64,000 bases of DNA from Mesostigma viride (GCA_009746045.1 RPFO01000213.1:2250834-2314833); one strand, 5' to 3'. Positions 11,653-38,787 are shown, counted from the first letter of the stretch. Translations and numbers: made by a program. Notes: generated by a model not told the origin, from the sequence alone.

Positions 11653-11712
11653 GATCAAGGAGACAACCAGCGCAGGCCAGAAATCAGGAGGATCCGGACC
11701 ATGGTAGCTCGA
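11653..11712. mobile_element. Half-copy of the GAGACAACCAGCGCAGGCCA MITE
   Basis: ATCAAGGAGACAACCAGCGC and the following GGCCAGAAATC...GATCCGGACCATGG match the left half of the elements near 55.3 and 55.9 kb. The opposite end is missing. Confidence 0.6.
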
Positions 11713-12138
11713 GCCTGCCGTTATCTTGTCCGCGTTTTCGAGTCGTTCAGGATGATGAATATGAATGGAGACATGAAAATGTGTATAGCCTTGTGCATTG
11801 AAATTATGGCTGGCTTACGTGTAGAGCGACTAGATGACCTAGACGGTGGGGCCGGAAACAGCTTGCTTGCTATATTTTTTTCACGAGCAGGCCTGCCTAT
11901 TTGTATTAGGCCAGGTGCCTATTTGTATTCATTAAGTCCTCCATGTGTTAACCATTGCATGAACCTCTCTAGTGATCAACTATCTGGTTAATTGGGGCAT
12001 GATGCAGACGCTTTTTGTATAACTTTCGTGTAATTATTTTTTTTCTGATGAGATTGGAATTTAAGTATACTCCGTAGCATGCCCATGCACATGACACGCA
12101 AGTACTTACTTATGAACCATTCTTTATTGAAAACAGAA

Positions 12139-12278
12139 GTCAGTCGATCATCGGTAGCTGTACAAAAACCAAAACCATTCTTAATTGAAAGTCAGTCGAT
12201 CATCGGTAGCTGTACAAAAACCAAAACCATTCTTAATTGAAAGTCAGTCGATCATCGGTAGCTGTACAAAAACCAAAA
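12139..12278. repeat. 52-bp tandem repeat, ~2.7 copies
   Basis: GTCAGTCGATCATCGGTAGC starts at 12139, 12191 and 12243. Each copy continues TGTACAAAAACCAAAACC and ATTCTTAATTGAAA. The copies are nearly identical, so the expansion is recent. Confidence 0.93.
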
Positions 12279-13800
12279 CATACTGATCAGCATTTATACA
12301 TCATTCACAATGGTTGAACAAGAAGAAGGACAGAACATGTCAAAACAAGAGCAAGACTTCCTCATGTACACACCAAGCAGCCAGCAGCCGGCAGCCTAGC
12401 TTGCCTCAATATCGTACGGCTCTCTGACCCATGCACATGCCCGATTCAACATTTACACCATGTCATTTGTACATGGATCATCCGCAGCTGGTAGATGGTC
12501 TGTAGCATGACATCTTCCTCCAGATGATATTTTGCAATCCTCAACATGGGCCTCCTGGGCAGCTCGGACCATCGAGTGCGCCTCGTGTGCACAGATCGCT
12601 CGGCTCCCTCAACTGCACACGCATGGTGTAGTGTAAAATTCAGGCAAAGGCACAGCATAGAACACCCATCAAAAAAAGGAATCCCTTGACACACGCTACA
12701 CTCAGTACACGCTGACATATGTACAAGTGTAAACAGTTCCCCTGGCAATGACATCAACAACAAAAAAAACAGCCCATCCAGCACCAGGAGACGAAACCCC
12801 GTGTGCAGGGAAGGTAGCAAGATCAACGAGCTGCCACAATGGCCTGTGCATCCACTGGATGTAAACTAGTCACCACTCACCACTCACCACTCACCACTCA
12901 CCACACACCACACATGCATCCATGGGCTCATCTAAGACAGGGCAGAGATGCCTGCGATACGTCTCATTACGTGCCCAAGCCAAAGGATCCCAATGAGCTC
13001 AACCTGTACTAGCATCCCAGGGTTATTGGCATCCCATGGGTTCCATACCACCAGAGGTCCAATCAGCGGGTCACCACGCACCCAGAAAGAATAGACCTCA
13101 AAAGTCATGGCCACATACCCTTGCGCTTGCTCAGAGCTTGGCCAATGGTCAGCAGCTGGTCGCGCTTAGTGCAGGGCCAGGGGGGCCTCCTCTTCCAGGA
13201 GCTCCCTGCACGTTGCGCCATCGTGAAGCGCCACACGCGGGGACAAGACACAAGCGTGTAAGGGACATGCTTCAGCATGAGAGGAAATCATCCAACATAA
13301 CTTGCTGGCATTCGCAAATCTACTGGCTGACCACAACACACCCGTGATCGGATACATGGCCTACCGAATCAGCAGCGCAACAGGGACCTGACAAAGCACA
13401 TGCACGAAGAAAACAGACACCAATACCAAGGTTCTGCCAGATTGATCTGAGTCTAAACAGAGTAGCAACCACCGCATGCTTGGCAATCCCCCAAGTCCCA
13501 GATGTGCACATGACATTATCACAAGCCAGCCCCCCTGTCAGTGGGCTGCCTTGCGAGCCCGAAGCATGGGCCAGCCATCACCGTTCTCAGAAAGGCTCGC
13601 CCCTCCACCGCGTAGTACTGATGCAGTATACATGAACCAATATGCACTATACAACCCCCCCAAAGACCTTCACCACTTCTGTTCCAGGATGGATCACGGC
13701 AGCTGCCACGCTCTGGCAGCCGACACGCATCGCATCACATCAAACGAAAGTACGAAACCAGTCAATGCAAGACCAAAAGACAGCAAATTCAAGGTCTCAC

Positions 13801-15704
13801 TCACAGCGAGCGGGCGGCACGCAGGCGCGCAAATGCCACATCCCAGTCGATGCCAGTGCTGGCGTCCCTCACGCGGTCAATGTCCTCCTTGGCCTTGTCC
13901 CCCGCGCCCTGCACGCGCTCCTTGATGCCCTCCCCCACCTCACGCACCTTGTCCCCCGCCTTCTCCACCTGCTCCTTGACACCCTCCCCCACCTCCCGCA
14001 TCTTCTCCCCCGCGTCACTCGCCCTCTTCTGCACCTCCTCGGGGGCGCCGGCCTTGACCGTACGCTTGGTGCGGTCCGCCACCTCGCCCGCCTCCTGCTT
14101 GGCGCTGTCCTTGGCGTTGGTCGTCTTCTCCTTGATCTTGTCCCCCGTCTCCTTGGCCCCCTCCTTCACGTCCTCCGCTGCCTCCTTTGCCTTATCCCCC
14201 ATCTCCCCCGCCTTCTCCTTCCCCTTCTCCCACGTCTCCTTCATCTTGTCCCCGGCCTTGTCGGCCTCCTCTGGGAGGCCCTCCATCACCGTCTCCTTGA
14301 CCTTGCGCGCCTTGTCCTTGACGCTCTTCATCGCCCCCGTGGTCTTCTCCTTGATACTCTCCCCGGTCTCCTGCACCTTCTCCTTGCCCTTCTCCCACGT
14401 CTCGCGCGCCTTGTCCCCCAGCTCCTCCCCCTTCTCCCTCACCTTCTCCCCCACGTCCCTCGCCTTCTCCCCAGTCTCGCGCCCAGCCCTCTCGGCCTCC
14501 TCCGGCGCCCCCATGGTGATGTGCCGCACCTTGCTCATGACACCCTGCGCTGCACGGAACGCCTCCGAGACAACCGCCTTTGCCGTCCCGCTCACGCTGG
14601 CATCCGTGGCGCGGCGCTTGACGTCCTCCCCCGCGTCCCTCGCCTTCTTGCCGGCCCCCGTGACCTTGTCCTTGAGGTCTTCTGCCGCCTCCCGCACCTT
14701 ATCGCCCATCTCCTCCACCTTCTCTTTCGCCTCCTCGATCGTCTCCTTAATCTTCTCCCCGGCGTCCTCGGGGGCGCCCTGCATGCGCGTGGTGCTGCCA
14801 GGTGGCGCAAAGTCCCGCATGCTGGCCCCGGTCGTGCGCTCCTTGATGTCCTGCCCGGTCTCCTTCACCTTCTCCTTCAGGTCCTCGGACGTCTCGCGCG
14901 CCTTGTCGCCCACCTCGGAGGCCTTCTCCTTTACCTTCTCGCCGAATCCCTTGGCCTTGTCGCCAGCCTCGCGTCCGGCTCGCTCGGCTTCCTCGGGCGC
15001 GCCCATGAGGATCTGCATGCCTGCGGGTGGCAGCAGGTAATACAGGTTGATCAGTATATAAAACACGCAACGAATAGGGTAGGCACCCTCAGTAGCTAGG
15101 TCACTGACACAGCCAGCACGTCAATGAGGGATAGCCATCCATAAGCAGGCAAGCTTGCAACTGCAATATGCCATGTTAAAGGCCATGTCAGTGGATCAAG
15201 GGAACTCAGGCAATCTCCAGGGTGCACCCATGCTGGACAGCTATCATATGTGCACAGCAGAGAGCGGGAAGGAAGCGGGCGGAGCTGCAAATCCAGTAAC
15301 CCATGGCTTCCAATTGCCGATTTTTCATTAATAACAGAGGAAAACTATGCAGGCCAGGTAAACGCAAAGTCCAATCAGCAAGGAGTATGCAAGTCCTTCT
15401 GTACGACATACACGGATGATGTCATCCACACACGCGGACAAGCGGCATCTGACCACAACCAACGATGAACAAATGCGAGGCTGTAACTCCCATCTTACTT
15501 ACTGGGAGGCATCTGGAAGGAAGCCCGCTCAGATGCGAACTTCGCAACCGGACGGTAGCTGCTCGGCTTCAACATCGGGCTCAAGGAGGCCCGTGCTCCC
15601 GGCTTAGCGGCCCTGTCGACAGGCGCCACGCGAGGGCGGGCACCAACGTGGGGCATGGCGCCCAACAGAGCTACGGCCTGGGTTTGGGGAAGAACGATCT
15701 CCAT
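13801..15704 (-). CDS. LEA group 3-like protein with putative plastid leader
   Basis: Two exons: 15704-15503 and 15020-13801, joined in phase 1 (A|GC) across a GTAAGT...CCCGCAG intron, giving 473 residues. LEA proteins of this class are disordered in water, fold into amphipathic helices on drying, and protect membranes and enzymes. Residues ~85-460 consist of degenerate 11-mer repeats rich in Lys, Glu, Ala and Gly (EKVKEKASEVGDKARE, WEKGKEKAGEMGDKAKEAAE). The block MGAPEEAERAGRE occurs twice, pointing to internal duplication. Exon 1 codes about 67 residues low in acidic residues and rich in Ala, Arg, Pro and Ser, like a chloroplast transit peptide; the start is the first ATG after a TATATAAA box. 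A longer frame upstream of that ATG is probably 5' UTR. A near-full antisense frame (13642-15099) is a shadow of the repeat coding. No other N-terminal exon is needed. Confidence 0.85.
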
Positions 15705-15816
15705 TTTCGCGAACGCTAGCGAAAGATATCGCAGGTCTTGGACGCTGGCAACCTTGAGGCCGACGGACATGGGAGTTCGTATTACCCGACAAAGGCTCAA
15801 AGCCAACAACGCAAGG

Positions 15817-15826
15817 ATTTATATAC
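15817..15826 (-). promoter_or_regulatory. TATA box of the LEA gene
   Basis: On the minus strand CCCGTATATAAATCC lies about 115 bases upstream of the LEA start codon. That leaves room for a 5' UTR of roughly 80-90 bases. Confidence 0.6.
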
Positions 15827-16913
15827 GGGCTGCCTCTAGGTAACTGCCATTGTCCAAGAGAACTGCCTGCCCGAGAGATGGCACATAAAAAGGGAACGCA
15901 TCAGTGCATGTATCGCCTCCAAGGACGCAACCGGGGGACGATACAAAGGAGGCGCACGCCCGTACCCGCCGCCCGGCCCTGATTGGGCGCGCATGGGCGG
16001 CAGACAGGCACCGAGCTGAAATCTGGTGCCATATACCAGCGCACCGCCGGGCGACGAAACCGCTGCTGCCATGCCTGCGGCAAGTAGCAGCATTGATCAG
16101 TGAATTATTTGCTGGCATAGCTAGCAAAATTTAGCAAATTACTTGCCTGCACGTGCCCCGATGCCAAGCATGTGATGATTGCCAGTGTTGCCTGCTGGGC
16201 TGATGGGCAGTGATTGATTGCCAATTTGCCATGCCTGATGCCACTAGCCAGGCGCCAGCCTCAAGACCTGGCCCGTTTGCTTAGACTGCCAGCCTAATTG
16301 CATAACGTTGCCCCCCTGCCCCATTGAACCAATGAACCTGACTTTATCAAACGTCCGTCCTCTAAGACCTACAGTTGTCCAAGGCTCGGTCCACGGTACT
16401 AGGTAGCCTGCTGCCCATGTGCGGCGTGGGCAACAACAACAACAACAACAACAACGGTACTCGGTAGTGCCTAGTATTTCCAGGCTTACAATGCCCAAGG
16501 TACGGCGCGGCGTCGGCGAGCCTTCTTGCCTGGTCGGAATTCGGAAATGCGAAGAACCCTTGGACATGACAATCCCCAGTAGCCATGGTGTCACAATATT
16601 ATAATGGTGGGGAGACACTTAGGGCTAGGTACTGGAGGATCCCCGCTGAGTCTGACGTCGCGTAAAGTCAGTGCCTATACAGCTGGAAACCTTCTTTGGC
16701 ACGAGTGGTGATGGGGTGCGTTGTTAAAACTGGGAAAGGATATTATTTGGAGTCCGTGTTGTAGACGCGGAATAAAAAGCACAAAGATATTTCCGATCTC
16801 TGGAGTTGAAAGCAAATGCCTTCATAGTGCGACCTGTTATTGTAACCTTGAGTAAACAGGCGTCCCCAGCGGGTTTATTTATTTCAGCAACCTCCGCGCG
16901 ATCGGTTTCAAAA
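15827..16913. other. Shared upstream region of LEA and TVP23
   Basis: This is the head-to-head spacer between the two genes. It holds a (CAA)n run at about 16433-16456 and no recognisable exon except the proposed short TVP23 first exon at its right end. Similar GGGCAACAACAACAA runs occur near 38300 and 31145. Confidence 0.5.
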
Positions 16914-20157
<3,244 letters not shown>

Positions 20158-21489
20158 CGTGCGTATCTCAGCCTTTACGCTGCCTCCTCTTGGGTGAACT
20201 GGCTTTGCGCACACTTCCTGTAAACAAGCGTTAACTAGGAACCCTGGTTTCTCGATTAGCCATGAGACCATAGTCTACACTATATAATACGGTACCATAG
20301 TCTACACTATACAACGATACAAGAGTCACAACACGATACCGTAGTCGACACCAAACAGGGTTCACGGCTTGGTATGCACTTGTCTTCCTCGCAAGTACCG
20401 CGATTGTTCTTGATGGCACTTGTCCCAGGTCACTTCCCTGCATGGTGTATGGTGAGGGCAGCACATTCGAGGGGGCAGCTGCACTCAGTCGAAAGGGCAG
20501 CTGCACTCAGTCGAAAGGGCAGTTGCACTTAGTCGAGAGGGGCACCTGCACTGAGTCGAAAGGGCAGTGGCAGTTTCCCAGCTGGCCATCCGTTGATAGT
20601 TACTCCCACTTAATGTTATCCTGTTTTGGGCACAGAGCTGGACATGGGTGTCCAGTACCTTGGGTGACGCTAAGGTGCTGCCACCTCCATTCCTGTCTGA
20701 CACCCAGCTGTCCTGCTTATACCTGGTATCCGCGCGGTCCTGTGTCGGTGCAGAGGCCAAGATCCGGCTGACGGACCTGGCGCGCGCCAGCATCACCTCA
20801 GGAATCACGTCCGCTTTCAACAGGTTGAGCGGGGGGCAGTGAAAGCTGCCAGCCAGCATTACTTGAGAAGCTGGTCCATGACTGAGACAGTCAATGACTG
20901 TGTGGTATCCGTCGGTGGGATCTTCGCGAAAACAATGAAGTCCCTGCCCACGGGATTAAAGCTATGTGGAAATTGAGCGGCTTGCATGGGGGGGGGGGAG
21001 GGGGAGCTGGTGGGAGTATCCAGCGGCAAGTACTGCCCTGGGGTTGTGGCACGAACGTGTACTGGTGTCTATGCACAATTACGTGCAGGTTCGCAGGCTG
21101 GACGAACTGTGTGGTGAAAATTATTTAGTGGTAGAAGAGACTTGCCACACTAGCATTATAGGCATGGTGCTATTACCGGGGAGTTTTTGCTGGCATGCTT
21201 TGTTCTCAATGCAAGAGGAAATTATCTTGCACAGAACAGAACTGTGTGGCTAGAGCTGCTTTTCCTGATGTACAGAGACAACTATGTATCCAGCCAATTA
21301 AACAGCCCACTTCGTCACCGATGGAAGCCGCAAGCCACGAGGTAGCCATGGCTGACGGCGGAGCTCATAACTTTCACGTTTGGGCACCAAATTCGGCCGT
21401 GAATATCACAATCGCTTCGTCTTTCTAAGACGCATACGCTGATATACTTTTCCGAAGCTATTACGCAATATACGGCGAGCAAACGCTCC
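20158..21489. other. Spacer between TVP23 and a LINE ORF1 fragment
   Basis: It contains ACCATAGTCTACACTATA direct repeats (20266-20310) and a 24-bp tandem repeat (20468-20575). The rest has no recognised gene or element. Confidence 0.45.
20468..20575. repeat. ~24-bp tandem repeat, four copies
   Basis: The unit is GGGCAGCTGCACTCAGTCGA plus AAG, with substitutions increasing to the right. Confidence 0.88.
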
Positions 21490-22910
21490 TCCGCGCAACG
21501 CAGCCCAGGTGGCGGCTGCGCTCGGCCCTGAAAATACGTCTGCAGCTCCGGCTGCAGCTTCGCCCACCGGCCCGGAAGGCAGCGGCGCCACTAGCCAAGC
21601 TCTCGTGGTCGCCCAGCCCCCCGGGCTCACCTCGCCCGCAGCGTCGCCTGAGCCCAAGCGCAGTCGCCCTGCCGAGCCAAGCTGGGAAGAGCTCGACTTT
21701 GACGCCAGCCAGCCCGGCTTTTTTGGCAGGTTCAACGAAGATCGCATCCTGGCCTGCGTGTTTTTTGGATCGCACGCCTCGCTTCTTGAACTGTGCAAGC
21801 AGCTCTTCATCCAGGGTCGCCTCTTCGATGCTTTCCAGAGGCGAGTCTACACTTTCGACCCCCATATCCCCAGACTCCGCCGCCCCCACCTCCAGCAATA
21901 TGCCCTCTTTTCCCTCCTTGGACCCTCCCTCGAGGAGCTTTGGCCCCCCAAGCCCCTCACTACCACCTTAACTGAATCCGGCTCCATCGATCCGCTCACT
22001 CCTTCAGGAGCTAGGCCTTCGAGCAGTGCTCACGTGGCCCCCATCGCTGCAGATGTGGCGGCCATGGGCGGCAAGCTGACTGCCGAGCTCCCCCTCCTCT
22101 CCACCATCTCCACCGCCACCTCCACCCTCCTCGCCTCCTCCACCGCCACCACCCCCTCCTCCGCAATCACCGCCCAGCTCCGCGACATCGACCAGCGCCT
22201 CAAGGACAATGCCATCGCCATCGAGGTCCTGCAAAACACCGCAGGCCTCACCGCCCAGGCGGTGAAGGACATTGCCGCCAAGCCAGCCCTCGCTGGCCCG
22301 GCTGGCGATGCTCCTCCCACCCAGACCTGGGCGGACATGCTTAAGCAACACACCACCTCCACAACCTCCGCCGTTTGCACAGCACAGCTCCAGCAGCAGA
22401 AGCTCGACCTCGGCGAGGAGGCCGAGCTCGCCAAGCGCAGCCTTAACGCCATATATACTCAAGAACTTCGACATGGAGGAAGGTGAGAATTCCGAGAAGC
22501 TTGCACTTGCGTTTGAGAGCAAAATCCTCGCATGATCGCATGGGCCTTCTTGGTGAGATTGAGCTGGTCGCCCACCGCCTTCCTTGCGCGCGGGGCAAGG
22601 CAGGGGCGCCCCCGCTTCTTCTAATATAAAGGAGCCCAGCGGACAAGATATTTCGTTTCTCCGACGCCGCATGCAAGCGGCTCGAGAACACTCCCTTCAC
22701 CGTGGACGACGACTTGACCCTGGCGCAGCAACAACGGCGACGGGAGCTATAGCCGACCTACCTCCAGCTCCGGCAGACCAAGGCGGGACAGCCGGTGTAC
22801 TGGAAGGGGGCGGCCATCTACGTCGGCCACAAGCCCTGGCACGCGACCCCAGCGACCACCGCGGCCTCAGCGATTCCAGACGCGCCAGCTTAGCGGAATA
22901 CAGCAGTAGT
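21490..22910 (+). mobile_element. LINE ORF1-like coding fragment
   Basis: A 325-codon frame begins Ala/Pro/Ser-rich, then SWEELDFDASQPGFFGRF, a low-complexity Ser/Thr/Ala stretch, a coiled-coil-like segment (ITAQLRDIDQRLKDNAIAIE) and TWADMLKQ. After frame changes comes FTVDDDLTLAQQQRR and VYWKGAAIYVGHKPW, which resembles the C-terminal domain of L1-type ORF1 proteins (...DDLT..Q...R, ...W(K/R)G..I...). It needs at least two frame corrections and has no reverse transcriptase after it, so it is a relic. It could instead be an unrelated host pseudogene; the ORF1 reading rests on pattern memory. Confidence 0.5.
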
Positions 22911-22945
22911 AGTGTAGAATAGTTAGACAGTGGCCCTGTACATTC

Positions 22946-23088
22946 TGATGTGGCACTCCGCAAAGGTGAAAACCATTTGCGTTCAGTGCCGGTCCGCGGA
23001 AAACGCGATCTGCAAAGGAATCCAGGCCGGAATCGAACTGGGGACCTCTCGCACCAATTTTTGCTGACTATAGGACGGACGTCTCCGG
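22946..23088 (-). mobile_element. tRNA-derived SINE, copy 1
   Basis: It matches the copy at 59383-59537 almost end to end. On the minus strand it starts near CGGAGACGTCCGTCC, contains AGTTCGATTCC (Pol III B box, 23029-23039) and ends in a CGCGTTTTCCGCGGACCGGC module. The head resembles tRNA-Asp/Glu, with CTATAGTCAGC in the A-box position. Minus is taken as the transcribed strand. Confidence 0.7.
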
Positions 23089-23536
23089 CCTTGTTCATGC
23101 ACGCCTACTACAGGCACTATACCAGCTGACTTATTAACATTAATTAGTGATGTACATGTGTGCCCATGACGCACCACACACCAGATGATGCCTCGCTTTA
23201 TTATTTAGTTATGCTGTGACTACGCACAGAGCCACTCTCTGCTGAGAAGCCATGCCTTAACTTTTGTATAGCCATGCTGATCTTCCCTCCCCATGACAGG
23301 CTCCCCTTAGCTGGGTTGAGCTTGATAGATCGTGGGGGTGCAGGTGCCCTGGTGCACCTCGAGCAAGTGTCGTTTACATTCCCACCCTTGCAGGAAGTAG
23401 CTAGCTTAGAATGTTTTAAAAGCCATACGCCCCTTCTCTGGGATATTAAATTAGAATTAAAATTAAATTATAACATGCCGCCGTGGGGAGGACATGTAGC
23501 ACATATTCCATGATGGATGGGGTGGAGGAAGCCGCG

Positions 23537-25250
23537 TGATCGAACTATACTAACTCTAAGCTATCTAGAAAAAAAACCTAACTACACTACTCATCAAAAC
23601 GCCGCCTCCGCTTGGGGGGAGGTGGCTTGCCCACAGGGTCGGGCGTGTGCGCCTTGACAATCTTCTTCCACCGCGTCTTGTCCTGCATGACAGTCCAAAG
23701 ACGGGAGAGAGAGTGGATGCGGTGCTCAAACTGGGCTGGGACCACTAGGTCGTCCAGCAACATCTGAACGTAGTTCGTGACAGGTTTCCCTACCCGTTTG
23801 GGAATGTCCTCTGGGCCAGGCCAGGTCAGAATGTGCCGCCCTGGCTGGCCAAGCCGCTGGGGGCCGGCCAGACCGAGGGTGGTGTCGACCGGGCTGGTGC
23901 GGGCAAGGTGTCCTACAAATGCTATCCTACGCTGCCTAATCTCGTCCGAAACACGAGGCATGCCATGATACAAAGATTCTGATGACGGACGCTCGGAAAA
24001 ACCTACGTTAAGGACCTGGCGGAGCATCCTGTAAACCGTGCCGTCTAGCCGAGCTGCCAGCTTGGGTGGGAGGGTCCACGCCTCGGCGCCATACGTGAGC
24101 ACCGTGAGGACGAGGACCTTGAAGAGCATGCGCTTGCGGTGCCCGCCCAGGCCCTTCGAGCGCCAGTAGGGTGTGAGCGAACGGAGCTTGGCCCAGGCAA
24201 GGCCGATGCGGGTGTCCACATCGTCGGCGGTGTCAGGAAGCCAGCTCCCCAACAGCTTGAAGCGGTCGCGGAACGGGACCTCCGTCCCGTCGAGCAGGCG
24301 CGGCAGCGGTGGTTTACTGGAGGCCCCAATCACCATCGCCTCGGTTTTGACACTAATCTCCAACCCCACCGCCCGCGCCTCCAGGCCCAGGCAGTCCAGC
24401 CAGGTCTGAATGTGCTCGGGACTCTCGATGAGGGTGGTATCATCCGCATAAATCAGGTCGGCAAGGCGGTAACCAGGTCTAACCCCGCCGTGCTCTTTCA
24501 CGTTAAGGATGTCCAAGCCTGGCTCGAACCCCTTAAGAGCAGTAAAGCGCGCACGTGCCCGGCGCATGACGTGATCCACGACAATAATGAACAGGTATGG
24601 GGACAGGACACAACCTTGCCACACCCCGTGGTTAAGGGGGAATGGTGGGGTGGTGCCTTCCGCAGTCCGCAAGTGCTACTGCCTGTGAGCCCTCATACAG
24701 TCGGCGAATGGCAGCAATAAACGCAGGTGGCACCCGATCCAGAGCTAGGATGGCCCAAAGAGCCTCCCAGAGAACCGTGTCAAAGGCTTTGATATAGTCA
24801 ACAAAAATGAAGACCAGCGGCAAACTGTCAGGGGGAAGGCGACGCACCTCCTCCATCAATCGGCGCGCGACAAACACAGCCATGACAGTGTTACGACCAC
24901 GACGGAAACCCATCTGAGACTCACCCAGGTGTGGGTCCAGCGCGGCGCGGAGCCTGTGCAGCATCATGCGCATGAAGACCTTCAGCGCGGCGCTCTGGAG
25001 GCAGACACCCCGATAGTTACCGGGGTCAGCAGCAGAGCCCTTCTTGTACAGCATGACGCGGATGGCCGTCTGCCACTCAGCAGGCGGAGGCTCGTCAGAG
25101 AGCAGGACACGGTTGCAGAACGCCAGCAGAAGATCCTTAACCGCCAGATCAGGGGTCTTCAGCAGCTCAGCAGAAAGGTGGTCGGCACCGACCGCCGCAT
25201 CGTACCGCAGGCGAGCAAGGGCGCCGTCCAATTCCTTCAAAGTGAAGGGG
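23537..25250 (-). mobile_element. LINE with reverse transcriptase, 5'-truncated
   Basis: Two overlapping minus-strand frames (25240-24632 and 24672-23587) code the RT and C-terminal part of a non-LTR retrotransposon ORF2. Visible motifs: VMLYKKGSAADPGNYRGVCL, then FVDYIKAFDTV (domain A), GVWQGCVLSPYLF (domain B), YADDTTL (catalytic domain C), LTYGAEAWTL and a basic tail PPPPKRRRRFDE. One frame change near 24650 separates domains A and B. The endonuclease and ORF1 are absent, so the copy is truncated at about 25250. It shares its 3' end with the copy at 11067-11570. There is no LTR. Confidence 0.9.
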
Positions 25251-25345
25251 TGGACGGGATATGTGCATTTACTACAGGTACATTTACTCTGGGATATGTG
25301 CTACATTTACTCCCAACGGAGTTATGTTGGAACCTAATTAATTAA
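25251..25345 (+). mobile_element. Retroelement 3' end: hairpin plus TAATTAATTAA tail
   Basis: ACTCCCAACGGAGTTATGTT (a small hairpin) followed by CCTAATTAATTAATTA. The same pair occurs near 46733-46768, and a related hairpin precedes the (TAAT)n tail at 11010. It looks like the 3' terminus of a short LINE or a SINE using LINE machinery. Confidence 0.5.
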
Positions 25346-26880
25346 TTATTCAACTATGTATTGATCAAGGAGACAACATGTATACTTTCTCGTCAGTTGG
25401 TACATCGTTTCGAAGCAATCGTTCGTCCATTTACTTTTTGGCAAAGTGACCCAAAACCTTGCGAAGAGTGAATACCATGGCATGCTTGGTACATATGAAA
25501 CTGCCCTTGTCCTTCCACGACTTGTCGATCGCCATGCGTCCAGCCTGCATAGTTGTCTCATGCACTTAATATGAAACTAACAACGACGTACCACGTGTTT
25601 CAAGTTGAATGCTTGCGGTCGACCACTGAATGCGCCAATAAGAACTCAAGGTAATGTTGAAAAGAGTTTTTGTAAACATCATCACCGGGTGGTGCCATCA
25701 CCCGAAATATATATGCCGGCAGGAGTCACTAAATCGATCCGTCATGCATATGGAGACGTCTCAACCATTGATATAAATGGAGATTGGGTCACAGACATTG
25801 CACAAGCAAAACGTTGGTGACACTGCATGCATGCCGATCTACTATCCAGTACTTACATGAGGGTCATTTTGCAAGTTTGCCAGACAAACCCATCTTGATC
25901 GAAACGACATCAGCTCCTCACCAGCGCTCATACTTCACCACTTTTCAATGGGCCTAGCTTCTAATACATCCTTAAGGTCAAGTCCTGGGTGCCCCTTCAG
26001 CCACCCCAGAGCCAGGATGTTGGCATGCACAACGTGTGACCACCGCCGCACAAGTTTCCCCTACTAGCAAACCGGCAATCGGTGTGGCCGGTGACAGAAG
26101 ACCAGCTCTGTACCGCCTCTCAGGCGCCGTGCTGTTGATGTTCACCAAGCGTTTCACTTGCACAGCGACAAAAGGACAAGGCATCCTGCATTTTGTACAG
26201 CCATGTCTTGGCCCACAACGGCACCTTGCTGTTCTAGACCCCACCCATGGCCGCACACGATGGCGTGTGGTCACTGATGCCAGAGATGCTAGCAATGGCC
26301 AGCAGGATCTCTTCCGTCGAATGACCTTAGGATGCTGGCGCCTAGCCGTACAGGTTGCCCTGAGGCAGGAAATCACGTGCTCTCATGAAATGTGGACTAT
26401 TCATGGCAGCGTGGCAGCGTGCCCTCCTTAGGTGCCTGGCCCCCCAGCCCAGCCGGATATCAAGAGTTTGTCCTTGCTTGGCCGTTGCAACTATTTTACC
26501 CAGATGGCAGTCTCCTGTGCCCAAAGCCGTCAGCGCTGTCCCACTGATTCGGCATGCCTGATTACAGCACGACTCCCTTTATATACCTAGTCCGAAGTGG
26601 GCAGGTGCTAGCTTCTAGAGTCTCTGGGGAGAAGGAAGCAACGCAGCCCCCACGGGCCATCCTCTCATGAGAAGGATGACCCATCTGTTGCCACCTGTCT
26701 GCGTTCCTGCCTGGGCGACATCAGCAGGTGGCCCGAACCCTGCTTGGCACACCCACCACCACCAACGCCTTACGTGGTGTGCAAGTTTTGATCACCGTTA
26801 TTGGTGTTGAGTATTTATTGAATGGAGCAAAGCGTATTGCAGTCTGTTCACTGGAGCCGCCAATATTCCGCGCAGGCTGT
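25346..26880. other. Spacer downstream of the ATCase gene
   Basis: TGATCAAGGAGACAACATG (25362-25380) resembles one end of the MITE near 55.9 kb. The rest holds only short unmatched frames and no recognised gene. Confidence 0.45.
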
Positions 26881-38026
<11,146 letters not shown>

Positions 38027-38787
38027 GGCGAGCACTACGCCGTCGCAGCCGGGTAACTCGGGACGATGCTGCGGGCAGTCGCCGAATGGCGAGCGGGAAA
38101 TGGAAAAAAATATGACTCAGTCGGCACTCGGCAGATGATGACAAAGCAGGGCTTCAGCGGACGGAGCGCGGAGATCTTAGGTAACACTTTCACCCTGGGA
38201 TAACTATCTAAATCTTTCTCGGCTTCCTGAGTTGCGTTACTCCAGATTACCGTAATGTCCGCTCCCGCTTAGGACTTTTGGGGGATCGAGAGGGAGTGGG
38301 CAACAACAACAACAACAACAACAATCCCCTGGATATATCGCTCCATTGGTAACGAAGATTTCGCGCGTAAAACATATCGTCCGTCCAGGCCACGTGGTCA
38401 ATGGCACGAAGCGCCGGATCGTGCAATTCTCTTGCTAGCATCTGCTGACAGCGGGAAGGAAATAATTAAGTCGGAACAGGGTAGGAAGTAGGAACTGAGC
38501 ACTGTGCAGGGAAAGCCAACACCTAGGAAAGGAAACGACGAGCAGACGAGCACTTGGCATTACGAAATCCTTTTCTTTGCACGAGGCTTTTCGGGTTGCC
38601 GAAAATTATGCTAGGCCCTGCCTGGTTGTAGGTAACCTTGCGAGAGCTGCACGAGTCACGCTAGGTCGCGAACGACGCTGCTTTGTGGGGAAGAAAAGTA
38701 ATCCGGGGAGACATCTGCAGCGGACGCTTTGGGTTCGTCATTAAATGCTAGGCTTGTAAACTGTTCTCCCAGACAACTAACGTATTT
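38027..38787. promoter_or_regulatory. Divergent promoter region, ATCase and p27-like genes
   Basis: 761 bases separate the two start codons. A (CAA)n run sits at 38298-38322. No clear TATA box was found for either gene. A promoter role is inferred from position only. Confidence 0.45.

Larger units (their letters stand above)
11571..13800. other. Downstream flank of LEA gene; no gene recognised
   Basis: The region holds a half-copy of a MITE (11653-11712), a 52-bp tandem repeat (12139-12278) and a short CCACTCACCA repeat near 12872-12905. Minus-strand frames at 12446-12826 and 12932-13114 match no family I know; they may be LEA 3' UTR or chance. Confidence 0.45.

Noticed and set aside
13642-15099. 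485- and 396-codon plus-strand frames across the LEA gene
   Set aside because: Shadows of the Lys/Glu/Ala repeat coding on the minus strand, giving Leu/Pro/His- or Ser-rich nonsense.
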